Source: Methylomonas methanica (GTDB lineage: Bacteria > Pseudomonadota > Gammaproteobacteria > Methylococcales > Methylomonadaceae). Taken from it: DNA of 64,000 nt. Position numbers and translations under genes: made by a program. Under the pieces are notes generated by a model. The model made no database searches. It was given only the letters and a program-made list of their open reading frames with translations, and had not been told where the DNA came from. Where the stretch lies: assembly GCA_001644045.1 (NCBI GenBank), contig LUUF01000077.1, positions 94,515 to 158,514 of the forward strand, written 5' to 3'. This document shows, in pieces, positions 36,055 through 44,965 of this stretch. The first letter of the stretch is position 1. The number at the start of each line of letters is the position of its first letter.

Positions 36055-36102
36055 ACCAAACCCCTTGCCGGGGCTTGCCTAAATAAACCTCCAGGGGGAG
36101 CT

Positions 36103-37599
36103 ATGGATAACATCCAATTGTTGTATGTAGCCAATAACGTCACCGGCAAAGCCGCGGCCTGTCAGCAATCCTTGCAGTTTTTGATGCGGGTGGCCGACCT
36201 GGATTATCACAAGCAAGTTGACGTGCTCTGGGCCGGCGAAGATGGCGTCTGGCACTTTTTGCCGGCCTTGTTCAACCGTAAGGCGGAAGATGGGCAGGAG
36301 TATTGGCAGGCCGAAATCGTATTTCCGCCGCAGCCGCACGCCGACATACCCGGCGACATTCGGTTTGCCTTGCGTCTGCAAGCGGCCGGCAGCGAATATT
36401 GGGATAACAACGAGGGCGGCGATTATTTCAGCGGCGCGGGTAGCGGCGGCAGATTAACCGCCGCCGCGTCCATCCTGCAGTTAAGCCATGCCGAACAACT
36501 CCAGGACGATCAGCATTCCGTACCGATCAAACTGGCGGTGGACGCCGCGCTGGAGATAGAGAAAATCACCATCCACTGGACTATCGACAACTGGCAACAC
36601 AGCCATACGACCAGTTGCCGCCGCCAAGCGCAAAGAAAATCGGCCAGTAAAGCCCTCTATGCCGGACTGCATCTCGCCCAAGTGTGGAGCGGGCGGATCA
36701 GGGTAGCGGAGGCGTTTCGTCTGCAATACAGCATCTGCTGCGAAAGCAAGGAGCAGACGCGCTGGGATAACAACGCCGGGCAAAATTATGCTCTAAGCCG
36801 CACGCCGCTGCGGCTATTGATTTTGAATCTGCATTGCTACCAGGAAGACGAGCAAGACCGGAAGTTTTGGCAAATCGCTAACGCTATCGACGAGTTGGGC
36901 GCGGATGTGGTTTGTCTGCAGGAAGTGGCGGAGTATTGGAATGACGGGCGCGGCGACTGGCCGTCGAACTCCGCGAATATCATCAATCAGCGTTTGCCCC
37001 AGCCGTTTCATCTCTACACTGACTGGTCGCACCTGGGGTTCGACAAATTCCGCGAAGGCGTGGCTATCCTCAGCCGTTATCCACTGGCCGAGCAAGAAGC
37101 CCGCTACGTGTCGGATAGCCACGATGCCTACAGCATTCATTCCCGCAAAGTGGTGTCGGCGCGGATCAAAGTGCCGTATATCGGGACTATCGATGTGTTT
37201 TCCGCGCATTTGAGTTGGTGGGAAGACGGCTTCCAGCAACAATTTCAACGGCTATCCGCCTGGGCGGACGGCAAACGCAACGCAGAGGTGGATGCGACCT
37301 TGCTGTGCGGCGATTTCAATATTGCCGCCGGCTCGACCGGTTACGAATTGGTGGTCAACGGCCATCAGTATGAAGACCAATATCTGGCCGCGAACGCACC
37401 GGCACTGTTTCAACAAATTTTTCGGGTGAACGACGCGCATTGGCGGGATTATCTGGCCGACGACTATCGAATCGATTACATTTTCATGGACAAGGACAGC
37501 GGCTTGCGGGCCTGCTCGGCGCGAACCGTGTTTACCGAGCAGGATTACGGGCCGGTATCGGATCATTGCGGCTATCTGATGACGTTTGAGCCGCTATAG
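36103..37599 (+). CDS. Tandem starch-binding-like domains fused to an endonuclease/exonuclease/phosphatase domain
   Basis: A 498-residue protein, no signal peptide. Two CBM21/CBM53-like modules are readable: residues about 10-112 (LDYHKQVDVLWAG, EYWDNNEGGDY) and about 135-230 (KITIHWTIDNW, RWDNNAGQNYAL), each ending in the WDNN-x-G-x-Y signature. From about 235 comes an EEP-family catalytic domain with LQEV, LSRYPL, AHLSWW, CGDFNIA and the terminal GPVSDHCGY; the essential Glu, Asp and His are present. EEP enzymes cleave phosphodiesters or phosphomonoesters. With glycogen genes on both sides, a polysaccharide-bound phosphatase or nuclease is suggested (inference). Confidence 0.8.
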   Translation: MDNIQLLYVANNVTGKAAACQQSLQFLMRVADLDYHKQVDVLWAGEDGVWHFLPALFNRKAEDGQEYWQAEIVFPPQPHADIPGDIRFALRLQAAGSEYWDNNEGGDYFSGAGSGGRLTAAASILQLSHAEQLQDDQHSVPIKLAVDAALEIEKITIHWTIDNWQHSHTTSCRRQAQRKSASKALYAGLHLAQVWSGRIRVAEAFRLQYSICCESKEQTRWDNNAGQNYALSRTPLRLLILNLHCYQEDEQDRKFWQIANAIDELGADVVCLQEVAEYWNDGRGDWPSNSANIINQRLPQPFHLYTDWSHLGFDKFREGVAILSRYPLAEQEARYVSDSHDAYSIHSRKVVSARIKVPYIGTIDVFSAHLSWWEDGFQQQFQRLSAWADGKRNAEVDATLLCGDFNIAAGSTGYELVVNGHQYEDQYLAANAPALFQQIFRVNDAHWRDYLADDYRIDYIFMDKDSGLRACSARTVFTEQDYGPVSDHCGYLMTFEPL

Positions 37600-37659
37600 A
37601 CTGAATCGCTGCGGCGATTTTAAGATTGAATTTAAGCTTGTTTAACTAGGCAGCACGAT

Positions 37660-39252
37660 ATGCAAGTAGCAGAACACTACGCCAAACCGGTATTTGGCAA
37701 ATTGGGCGGTTGTTTTCAACGCGGTAATGATTTCCGGGAAACCTTCGACGTCCGCTGGGGCAAGATAGATTTCGACATGTCGCACGGCATTGCCGCCAAT
37801 TTGAAGGTGGTATTGAAGGTGTATCGGGAGTCGGTTTGCGAAACCTATATCGTCGACACCGATGCTTACGATGTGGAGTGGGACAAGCACAAGCGCTCGA
37901 CGCGGGATTTTTACGTGATGCCTTATTCCGGGCAGTTCGGCAAGATCAGCTGCATCAAGTTTTCGTTTATCGTGCATTTGGGCGAGCATTCGATTGCCTC
38001 GCGCCACGATTATATATTCATGGACGGCGACCAGTTGCGGGACAATCATCCGCAGCAGCGCCATATTAACGAGCATTGGGCCACGCCCAACCATTTCCGC
38101 AGTTACGAGCTGGACCCCGGCCAGTTGCAAAGCGATGCGGATTGGTACAACCATCATTTCGATTCCTTGCAGCTGACACCCAAATTTACCAAGGGTCAGC
38201 AGTTTCATCCTTATCACCCCAAGCGCTTTATTCACGATCATATCGATAAGGTGATCGCGGCCAAGCACAGTCAACCCGACCGCTTATGCACCATTAAAGT
38301 CAGCGTGGATTGCATAGATGACGGCGATTTTATAAACCATTTGATTCACGCCAGCCAGCAGGGCGTGTGGGTGCAATGCATCGTCGATTGGCGGAAGATG
38401 ACGCTGACCAATAGCCAGAATTATGCGCGCCTGAAACGCTCCGGCATCGAACTGGTCGGGGTGTTTTGCACGCCCAAACACCACTTGATCGAAGTGGAAC
38501 CGGACATGCACACCAAATTTGTGATCTTCAACGACGAGGATTGCATCATCGGCTCGTTTAACATCACTTTTGATCGTTGGTGGGCCAATTGGGAATCGGG
38601 GATGAGTTTTCATTCCAAGGGCGTGTGCCGCTTGTTGGATAATATTTTTCAAAGCCAGCGCGGCGGCGTAATCCAAAAATACGGTGTCGATCCGCTTAGT
38701 CCGTTCAACTTACTGTATACCTTCGGCCGGCAAACCATGGCCAATGGCCGGCCCTATCGGCCGCATCACGCGATATTGGCGGAAATTCACCGCGCGCGCC
38801 GCTCCTTGAAGCTGTGCTTGTTTTTGATCGGCGATTTGCTGGGCGACCATCACGATAGCGTGGTCAACGCCTTGATCCAAGCCCGTGATCGCGGCGTGGA
38901 TGTGCAACTGCTGTTCAACGGCCATCTGGCGCGGCAGGGCAAGATCGGCGTCGAGCGCAGCATGGCCGATGAACTGGCCCGGCCGCTATTGCCGGCCGTG
39001 CAACGTTTGCGCGATGCCGGGATTCGAGTGGGTTTGGTCTACGGCCAGGACGACCTGCCGGTGCCGTATTCGCCCATCCACAGCAAGTATTGCGTGATCG
39101 ACGATTACATCGTTATCGACGGCAGCTTCAATTGGTACAACACCTCGGTGTTCTCTCACGACCTGATCGTGGTCGCCGCCAACCGCGACGTGGCCCAGCC
39201 CTATCTCTACGAGTTTGGACAGATTCAGCGTTTGTTTAGGGTGTTTTATTGA
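37660..39252 (+). CDS. Phospholipase D-like protein with N-terminal beta domain
   Basis: A 530-residue cytoplasmic protein. The first 170 residues form a predicted beta-sandwich without clear homology, possibly another carbohydrate-binding module. Then two PLD half-domains. The second has an intact HxK(x)4D at His474/Lys476/Asp481 followed by GSFNWYNTS. The first reads HTKFVIFND with Asn291 where Asp is expected (Asp comes one later) and GSFNITFD. It is 60 bp downstream of the CBM/EEP gene on the same strand. Activity may be altered; role unknown. Confidence 0.8.
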   Translation: MQVAEHYAKPVFGKLGGCFQRGNDFRETFDVRWGKIDFDMSHGIAANLKVVLKVYRESVCETYIVDTDAYDVEWDKHKRSTRDFYVMPYSGQFGKISCIKFSFIVHLGEHSIASRHDYIFMDGDQLRDNHPQQRHINEHWATPNHFRSYELDPGQLQSDADWYNHHFDSLQLTPKFTKGQQFHPYHPKRFIHDHIDKVIAAKHSQPDRLCTIKVSVDCIDDGDFINHLIHASQQGVWVQCIVDWRKMTLTNSQNYARLKRSGIELVGVFCTPKHHLIEVEPDMHTKFVIFNDEDCIIGSFNITFDRWWANWESGMSFHSKGVCRLLDNIFQSQRGGVIQKYGVDPLSPFNLLYTFGRQTMANGRPYRPHHAILAEIHRARRSLKLCLFLIGDLLGDHHDSVVNALIQARDRGVDVQLLFNGHLARQGKIGVERSMADELARPLLPAVQRLRDAGIRVGLVYGQDDLPVPYSPIHSKYCVIDDYIVIDGSFNWYNTSVFSHDLIVVAANRDVAQPYLYEFGQIQRLFRVFY

Positions 39253-39335
39253 CGATGGTGACGACGGCTTTGCCTGCAAGCGAATTTAACGGCGCCTGTA
39301 ATTGAATATGTATTAAAAAGGGATAGTTAAAAAAT

Positions 39336-40703
39336 ATGGCCAAAAAGCAAAAATCGGCCTACGTCTGTACCGAATGCGGCGCCGATTATCCCGGCTGGTC
39401 CGGGCAATGCAATCAATGTGGGGCCTGGAACAGCATCAAGGAAGTAAAACTGGGTAACGGTAAAACCGCGCGCGACAATTCCGGTTATGCCGGCAGCCGT
39501 AGCGAAGTGCGTTTGCTGTCTGAAGTCAATCTGGCGCAAGTCGAGCGGATTTCCACCGGCCTGGCCGAGTTCGACCGGGTGTTGGGCGGCGGCATCGTCA
39601 CCGGTAGTGTGGTGTTAATCGGCGGTGCGCCGGGCGCGGGCAAGAGTACCATCCTGCTGCAAGCCATTGCGCATATCGCCCTCCAATTGCCGGTGCTTTA
39701 TGTGTCCGGTGAGGAGTCGTTGCAACAGATCGCCGAACGCGCTAACCGCCTGCAATTGAATACTGCCGGCATCAAAATGTTAGCCGAAACCTCGGTACAA
39801 CAGATCTGCCAGATACTCGATGAAGAGCAGCCCAAGGTGGTGATCATTGATTCGATCCAGGTCATGTACACCGCCGATTCTGATTCAGCGCCCGGTTCGG
39901 TATCACAGGTGCGCGAGTCTGCCAGCTATCTGACGCAATACGCCAAACGCACCGGCGTGTCATTTTTCATGGTCGGCCACGTCACCAAAGATCAATCGTT
40001 GGCCGGGCCGATGACCTTGAGCCACATCGTCGATGCGCAAGTGGTGCTGTCGTCCACCGACGATTCGCGATTCCGGGTGCTGCGCGCCGACAAAAACCGC
40101 TTCGGCAGCGTCGGCGAGTTGGGTTTTTTTGCGATGGAAAGCAGCGGCTTGAAGGAAGTGAAAAACCCGTCGGCAATGTTTTTATCCCGCGCGGAAAAGC
40201 CCTCGCCGGGCAGCGTGGTGACGGTGTTATGGGAAGGCACCCGGCCTTTGCTGGTGGAGATTCAAGCCCTGGTTACCGAAAGCCAGTACGGCAATCCGCG
40301 CCGACTGGCGGTGGGCCTGGATCAAAACCGGCTCGCGATGTTGCTGGCGGTCTTATCGCGCCACGGCGGCATTTTTACCGGCAACGACGAAATTTACGCC
40401 AACGTGGTGGGTGGCATTAAGGTTTCCGAAACCAGCAGCGACCTGGCGATCATGATCGGTGTGGTGTCCAGTCTGCGCGACCGTATCATCCCTTATGATA
40501 CGGTATTTTTCGGTGAGGTAGGCTTGAACGGCGAAATTCGCCCGGTCGCCAACGGCCATGCCCGGCTCAACGAAGCGGCCAAGCACGGCTTCAAGCGGGC
40601 GATCATCCCGAAAAGCAATAAGCCCAAGGATGCGGTGAAAAACTTACAGATCCATGCGGTCAGCAATATTCAAGAAGCGCTGGCGGTGCTGGCGGATTTA
40701 TAA
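39336..40703 (+). CDS. radA: RadA, DNA repair/branch-migration ATPase
   Basis: A 455-residue RecA-like helicase acting in homologous recombination. N-terminal zinc finger with two CxxC pairs (CTECG and CNQCG), Walker A GGAPGAGKST, the RadA-specific KNRFG motif (ADKNRFGSVGELG) and a C-terminal Lon-protease-like domain (FFGEVGLNGEIRPV). Length typical. It is monocistronic, 84 bp after the PLD gene, with an ordinary RNA-polymerase-facing upstream region. Confidence 0.96.
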   Translation: MAKKQKSAYVCTECGADYPGWSGQCNQCGAWNSIKEVKLGNGKTARDNSGYAGSRSEVRLLSEVNLAQVERISTGLAEFDRVLGGGIVTGSVVLIGGAPGAGKSTILLQAIAHIALQLPVLYVSGEESLQQIAERANRLQLNTAGIKMLAETSVQQICQILDEEQPKVVIIDSIQVMYTADSDSAPGSVSQVRESASYLTQYAKRTGVSFFMVGHVTKDQSLAGPMTLSHIVDAQVVLSSTDDSRFRVLRADKNRFGSVGELGFFAMESSGLKEVKNPSAMFLSRAEKPSPGSVVTVLWEGTRPLLVEIQALVTESQYGNPRRLAVGLDQNRLAMLLAVLSRHGGIFTGNDEIYANVVGGIKVSETSSDLAIMIGVVSSLRDRIIPYDTVFFGEVGLNGEIRPVANGHARLNEAAKHGFKRAIIPKSNKPKDAVKNLQIHAVSNIQEALAVLADL

Positions 40704-40746
40704 TTGTCGCTATAAATCAATGCCATAAACTTCGTCAGGGAACGAT

Positions 40747-42402
40747 ATGAAAAATACAGCAACAGCCGTCAACGGTAAATTTGGCCGCAACGATCCGTGT
40801 CCATGCGGCAGCGGCAAGAAATACAAAGCCTGTTGCCTGAAACAGGCCGAAGCGGCCGCGAGACCGGTTCGACCGAGCGTGGACGATGCGTTAAAGCAAG
40901 CCTGGCAAGCCGTGGCGCGGCGAGATATGGCCGGAACGGTGCATGGGTTTCGGCAAGTCTTGGCTATCCAGCCCAATCATGCGGAAGCGCTGGCCGGTTT
41001 GGGGCAGGCTTTGTGTTGGCAGCAGCAGCGTCGGGAGGGCCTGGTCTATCTGCAGCAGGCCGCTCGCCAGCTGGAAATTGACGCCCAGCAAACGCGCAAT
41101 ATTCGTTTTATTCTGGAGCTGGCCGAGCAATTGCATCACTGGGGCGATCTGGATACCGCGCTTAAATTGACCGAGCTGGCGGTGAATCTGGAACCTGAAA
41201 ATCCGGCGGCGCTGAATAACCGAGCCCTTTATTTGACGCGGGTTAATCGATTCGAAGAAGCCTTGCCTTTCGCCAGCAAGGTCTGCGAACTATGTCCCGA
41301 CGATCCGGCCTGCAATAATATGCTGGCGGTGCTGGAAGCGCATTTAAACCGTTTGCCGGAAGCCAAGCAGCGCTTCCAAAATGTGATCGCCGCCAATCGG
41401 AATCAACAGCAGACTGCGCGTGCCTGGCAGGAGTTGGTGGGGGTGTTGGATAAGCTGGAAGAATACGAGGCATCGTTTGCCGCGTGCCAACAAGCAAAGG
41501 CTTTGTATAGGCAATTACCTGAGTTGAATTCGCTTGACGCCGGTCAGGTTTTTCGCGCGATTCAACGTAACAAACAGGGATTTGATCGGGCTTTGCTGCA
41601 CCGTTGGACGGTAAGCGACCTTGCCGATAGCTTGCCGGCGCTGACTTTTTTGCTGGGTTTTCTACGTTCCGGCACCACCTTGACCGAGCAAGTGTTGGCG
41701 GCACATCCCGATGTGTTTACCTCCGATGAAAACGATTTGATTCACGGTTTGATTCAAGAACTGCAACGCCTTAGCGGTTGTCGAGACGATATTCCCGTAG
41801 CGCTACGCCAGCTTGGTTTGGACGATGTGCGGAAATTGCGGGCGTACTATTGGCGGCGGGTTGGCGAAGAATATGGTGCTGACGCGTTGCAAAAAAGCTT
41901 CGTCGACAAAGTGGCGCTGAATAGTATCGATATAGGCCTGATTAGCTGCATATTTCCGGAGGCCAGGATTATCTTTGCGTTGCGCGATCCGCGCGATGTT
42001 TGTCTGAGTTGTTTCCAGCAGGCGTTCAAGCCCTCAAGCGTGACAGTCAATTTACTGAGCTGGGAAGGTGTGGCCAAGCAATATGCGGCCGTGATGGATC
42101 TGTGGCTTTACATGAAACCGGCGATACAGCCTCGCTATGTGGAATTGCGTTACGAGGATACGGTTAACGATTTCGAAAACAGTTTCCGCCGGGTGTTTGC
42201 GTTATTGGATTTGGAGTGGGTGGCCGAAGTTAGTGCGTTTCATGAGAAGGCCAAAGGCCGTTACATCGCTACCCCGAGTTTTGCCGCTGTCGCGCAACCG
42301 ATTTATTCGCGCTCGGTGGCGCGTTGGCAGCACTATGCAAAGTTTTACGAACCCGTATTGCCGACCTTGGCGCCGTATATCGATGCGTTTGGTTACGAAT
42401 GA
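40747..42402 (+). CDS. SEC-C/TPR/sulfotransferase three-part protein
   Basis: A 551-residue protein. Residues about 10-35 are a SEC-C zinc motif (GRNDPCPCGSGKKYKACC). Residues about 50-290 are TPR-like helical repeats. Residues about 295-545 form a sulfotransferase fold with the 5'-phosphosulfate loop GFLRSGTTL (304-312) and the 3'-site ALRDPRDVCLSCFQQAF. The last is PAPS-dependent in the family, acting on tyrosine, lipid or sugar. The SEC-C module is usually found on SecA and other nucleotide-binding or ribosome-associated proteins, so its use here is unusual. No neighbour explains it. Confidence 0.8.
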   Translation: MKNTATAVNGKFGRNDPCPCGSGKKYKACCLKQAEAAARPVRPSVDDALKQAWQAVARRDMAGTVHGFRQVLAIQPNHAEALAGLGQALCWQQQRREGLVYLQQAARQLEIDAQQTRNIRFILELAEQLHHWGDLDTALKLTELAVNLEPENPAALNNRALYLTRVNRFEEALPFASKVCELCPDDPACNNMLAVLEAHLNRLPEAKQRFQNVIAANRNQQQTARAWQELVGVLDKLEEYEASFAACQQAKALYRQLPELNSLDAGQVFRAIQRNKQGFDRALLHRWTVSDLADSLPALTFLLGFLRSGTTLTEQVLAAHPDVFTSDENDLIHGLIQELQRLSGCRDDIPVALRQLGLDDVRKLRAYYWRRVGEEYGADALQKSFVDKVALNSIDIGLISCIFPEARIIFALRDPRDVCLSCFQQAFKPSSVTVNLLSWEGVAKQYAAVMDLWLYMKPAIQPRYVELRYEDTVNDFENSFRRVFALLDLEWVAEVSAFHEKAKGRYIATPSFAAVAQPIYSRSVARWQHYAKFYEPVLPTLAPYIDAFGYE

Positions 42403-42562
42403 ATGGAGAGAGTAGGGTTTGTCAGGGGGAGGCCAGATTAAGTCTTTAGGCCAAGCAGGCCGGATCGAGCAGTGGTAAAAATGGAGCTTCCGTGCTCCCG
42501 GCCATCCGTGACCGAAACCGATCTGACTTTACTGAATCAGCAGTCAGCTAAATCGAATCGCG

Positions 42563-43333
42563 TTAGACGCCGCTAGTTGATTTACGTTTGCCGAAACCGA
42601 CCAAGCCAGCCATCGCGCTTCCGAACAACCAAATCGCACCTGGCACCGGTACAGGCGATGCGGCGGCGGAGATGGTGGCGGTATAGGCCAGATTAGCGCC
42701 GCCTACTGTGCCGTCGTAACCACCCAAGATCAGCGTGTAATTGCCGGCTGTCAGGAAGCGGGTCAGCGTCGCGCTGGCGGTGGTGCCTTGAGTGGCTGCG
42801 AAGGTCCAAGCGTTGGCGTCAACCAAACTCAGCGTTGTGCCGAGTGGGCCGGCAGCCATTGGATTCAAGGCGCCGTTATTTAAATAGCTTTGATGGCGGC
42901 TGCTGCTGCCCGCAGTATCCCAGCCGCTCCATAAGCCAAAAGCCGGCCGCAGATTGGAGCCGTCAGAAGACACGGTGATAGTCACTTCCGCGTCGGCATG
43001 CAGTTCGAACAAACCGTAATCGGCGGTATGTCCCCAGTTAGTCGTACCGTCTTTATAGGCCTTGGCGCCCATGCCTATGCCGTGGCCGCTGGCGGTTTGC
43101 CAGTTGGCAATACCGCCGTCGTTGTGGATCATCGCTACCCAGGTTGCGGGCAAATTGCCGGTGTAGCCTGGATCGCCAGCCGACCATGGGCCTGTGGCGG
43201 AACCGTCTGGGGGGAGGGTATCGCCGGCAGCCAAATTGTAGGTTACATGAGCGCTGGCCAAGCTGCTAACCGACATTAACGCGCCCAGCGCGCCGGCTAA
43301 TGCTAGTTTTTTAAAGGGTGAGTTTGTAGTCAT
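42563..43333 (-). CDS. Secreted VPxP-CTERM-anchored protein 1
   Basis: A 256-residue protein. Sec signal peptide (1-28, cleavage after ASA), so the mature protein begins with His29 (HVTYN). The C-terminus has VPVPGAIWLFGSAMAGLVGF followed by basic residues, an exosortase sorting signal of the VPxP variety. The body is beta-rich with many small residues and four further histidine positions (IHNDGG, GHGIGMG, GHTADY, ELHADA). It shares the anchor and the H-x-T/S-Y-N mature start with the upstream gene. Function unknown; cell-surface or matrix location is inferred. Confidence 0.8.
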   Translation of the reverse strand: MTTNSPFKKLALAGALGALMSVSSLASAHVTYNLAAGDTLPPDGSATGPWSAGDPGYTGNLPATWVAMIHNDGGIANWQTASGHGIGMGAKAYKDGTTNWGHTADYGLFELHADAEVTITVSSDGSNLRPAFGLWSGWDTAGSSSRHQSYLNNGALNPMAAGPLGTTLSLVDANAWTFAATQGTTASATLTRFLTAGNYTLILGGYDGTVGGANLAYTATISAAASPVPVPGAIWLFGSAMAGLVGFGKRKSTSGV

Positions 43334-43395
43334 TTTGGATCTCTATCGAATTAAATAAATGAGCGTAAGCCTGCCGTTAAACAGCGCTTGATGTG

Positions 43396-43423
43396 GGGAT
43401 TGCCGTTGTGGGGCGGCAATCCC
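43396..43423 (-). terminator. Hairpin between the two secreted-protein genes
   Basis: GGGATTGCC and GGCAATCCC pair around a 10-base loop, 63 bp upstream of the second gene's start and directly after the first gene's stop. No strong T-run, so it may attenuate or stabilise the upstream message and not end it fully. Confidence 0.5.
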
Positions 43424-43432
43424 GTTTAGCTA

Positions 43433-44413
43433 TTAAGCTGCTAGTTGTTGTTTGCGGCGACCGAAACCGATCAAGCCGGCCATTGCGCTGCCGAACAGCC
43501 ACACTGCGCCAGGAACCGGCACGGAAGCGACCACGATATTGTTGGCATACTGCGCTACTTCGTTGGTAGTCAGTGTCAGCTTGTATTTGCCGCCGGCTGC
43601 GCTTTGGTCGCCTATGGCGATAGTGTATTCACCACCCGTTCCCGCACCATTAAACTCATAACCTTGCAAAGCCAAACTTACACCCAGGCTGTCGCCGGTA
43701 TTGGCCGCCAATTGCGTAGTCAGTAATGTCAACCCGGTTAAACCTGGGCCTTGCGCCCAACCGCCATACACTGAAAAAGCCAATTTCTGAGAGCCGAGAG
43801 CAATGTCGCTCAAATCGTCTTCCAAGGTGATGTTCAAATACAGCGGACCGGTCGTCAGCAAGTTAGCTTCCGGATTGCCGCTTCCAGTGCTGGTGTGCAC
43901 ATTGGCGAAATCCAAACCGGTGTTGGCCGCGGAAACGCCGGCTTGCCAGGAGTTGGCGCCAACCGCAAACTGGACATCGGTAGGTAGCTGATTGCCGGCG
44001 TTGGCTGCGTTGTGGTTGTAGTTGTAAACTTGTCTTAGCAGGCTGTTGGTGTTGGTATTTGCGGTGCCGACGCAATCCGCCGTTGTGGTGCCACCGCAAT
44101 AGTTACCGGTCTCGACTATGCGCGTAGTGGTTCTGTTGTGTAGCCCCAAGTAGCCTATGGATGTCAGCGTTGTGGTGGAGTCTAACCACGGAGAAATGGG
44201 CCCGTTCGTCCAAACGGCTTGATTACCCGCCAGGGTTTGTGCAATTGCATTGGCGCCGGAAGTGCCGCCTGGAAGTCCGGCACTGCCTCCGGTAGGGCCG
44301 ATGTTCCCGTAGCCGCCTACGTTATAGCTGTTATGAGCAAGTACGGTTGGAGACATGGCTAAAGACGCCACCAGAGTAGTTGACGCAGCAACTATTTTTG
44401 CAAAATTTTTCAT
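43433..44413 (-). CDS. Secreted VPxP-CTERM-anchored protein 2
   Basis: A 326-residue protein. Signal peptide 1-26 (cleavage after VLA) exposes His27 (HNSYN). The sorting tail SVPVPGAVWLFGSAMAGLIG plus RRK equals that of the next gene. The N-terminal body is rich in glycine, asparagine and threonine, and there are two cysteines (YCGGTTTADC). It is the first gene of the pair, with a riboswitch candidate in its leader. Function unknown. An exosortase must be encoded elsewhere. Confidence 0.82.
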   Translation of the reverse strand: MKNFAKIVAASTTLVASLAMSPTVLAHNSYNVGGYGNIGPTGGSAGLPGGTSGANAIAQTLAGNQAVWTNGPISPWLDSTTTLTSIGYLGLHNRTTTRIVETGNYCGGTTTADCVGTANTNTNSLLRQVYNYNHNAANAGNQLPTDVQFAVGANSWQAGVSAANTGLDFANVHTSTGSGNPEANLLTTGPLYLNITLEDDLSDIALGSQKLAFSVYGGWAQGPGLTGLTLLTTQLAANTGDSLGVSLALQGYEFNGAGTGGEYTIAIGDQSAAGGKYKLTLTTNEVAQYANNIVVASVPVPGAVWLFGSAMAGLIGFGRRKQQLAA

Positions 44414-44467
44414 TATTTCCCTCGAAAGATAATTAGTACGCGCAGAAGTAAAATGTCCTCAGTGATT

Positions 44468-44494
44468 AGCCGGTTCTTTAAAAATCAAACGGCT
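44468..44494 (-). promoter_or_regulatory. Possible expression-platform hairpin
   Basis: On the minus strand AGCCG (44494-44490) can pair with CGGCT (44472-44468) around an A/T-rich loop. It lies between the aptamer candidate and the start codon (about 55-80 nt upstream). There is no T-run, so control would be at translation or by alternative pairing. Confidence 0.35.
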
Positions 44495-44503
44495 ATCATC
44501 CAC

Positions 44504-44611
44504 GGCATCTAGCAACCCGGCTTTCTTGTTATTTTTAAGAACCGTGGCTTTCCGGCCCCGCCTCTCGACGGGTGTGGCAATTCTTGCTTTCAACGATTTG
44601 CTAAAAGCGCC
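44504..44611 (-). promoter_or_regulatory. GEMM-like (cyclic dinucleotide) riboswitch candidate
   Basis: On the minus strand, a 6-bp stem CCCGTC/GGCGGG capped by a GAGA tetraloop is followed by GGAAAGCCACGG, then a second stem TTCTT/AAGAA, then AGCCGGGTTGC. This order and wording closely follow GEMM-I RNAs (GCAAACCC-stem-GGGACGCAAAGCCACGG-stem-AGCCGGGTTGCC). Outer pairing TAGCAA/TTGCTA (44598-44603 with 44510-44515) would close it. Departures: the conserved GACGCAAAGCC reads GCCGGAAAGCC, and the 5' strand differs, so ligand specificity is open. About 90 bp upstream of the secreted-protein start. Confidence 0.5.
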
Positions 44612-44965
44612 GGCGGTAGACATGGCAGGAATAAAGACCTATTGACCAGTGCCGGAAAGCAAAGCAGTTAAGCAAGCGCACTATACAAAGCGAATAGCGG
44701 GCCATCTTAATAAAATATATAAATTTCATGGTATTGCGGCTTATTTTGCGTGGTTTGGCGTGACGGGGTATCGGACGGAACTTAGGGAAATAACTCAGGC
44801 GCTTATTTTATATAACACAGTTTAATTTTTGATGGGTTATCCAGGGTTGGCGGGAAGGTTGGTTCCGGCTAATTGAATCAGGAATTTCTTTCTTTTCTAG
44901 TAATTTATTGTTAGGTTGTTGCGCCGCTAATTGGGTTGGCGTTAGATTTTTCAGTGGAGTGATGT

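Larger units (their letters stand above)
44414..44965. other. Long leader region with no gene
   Basis: 552 bp. The part nearest the secreted-protein gene carries the riboswitch candidate and a possible expression-platform hairpin. The remainder towards 44965 is AT-rich and should hold the divergent promoters. I see no open frame with coding character. Confidence 0.6.
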
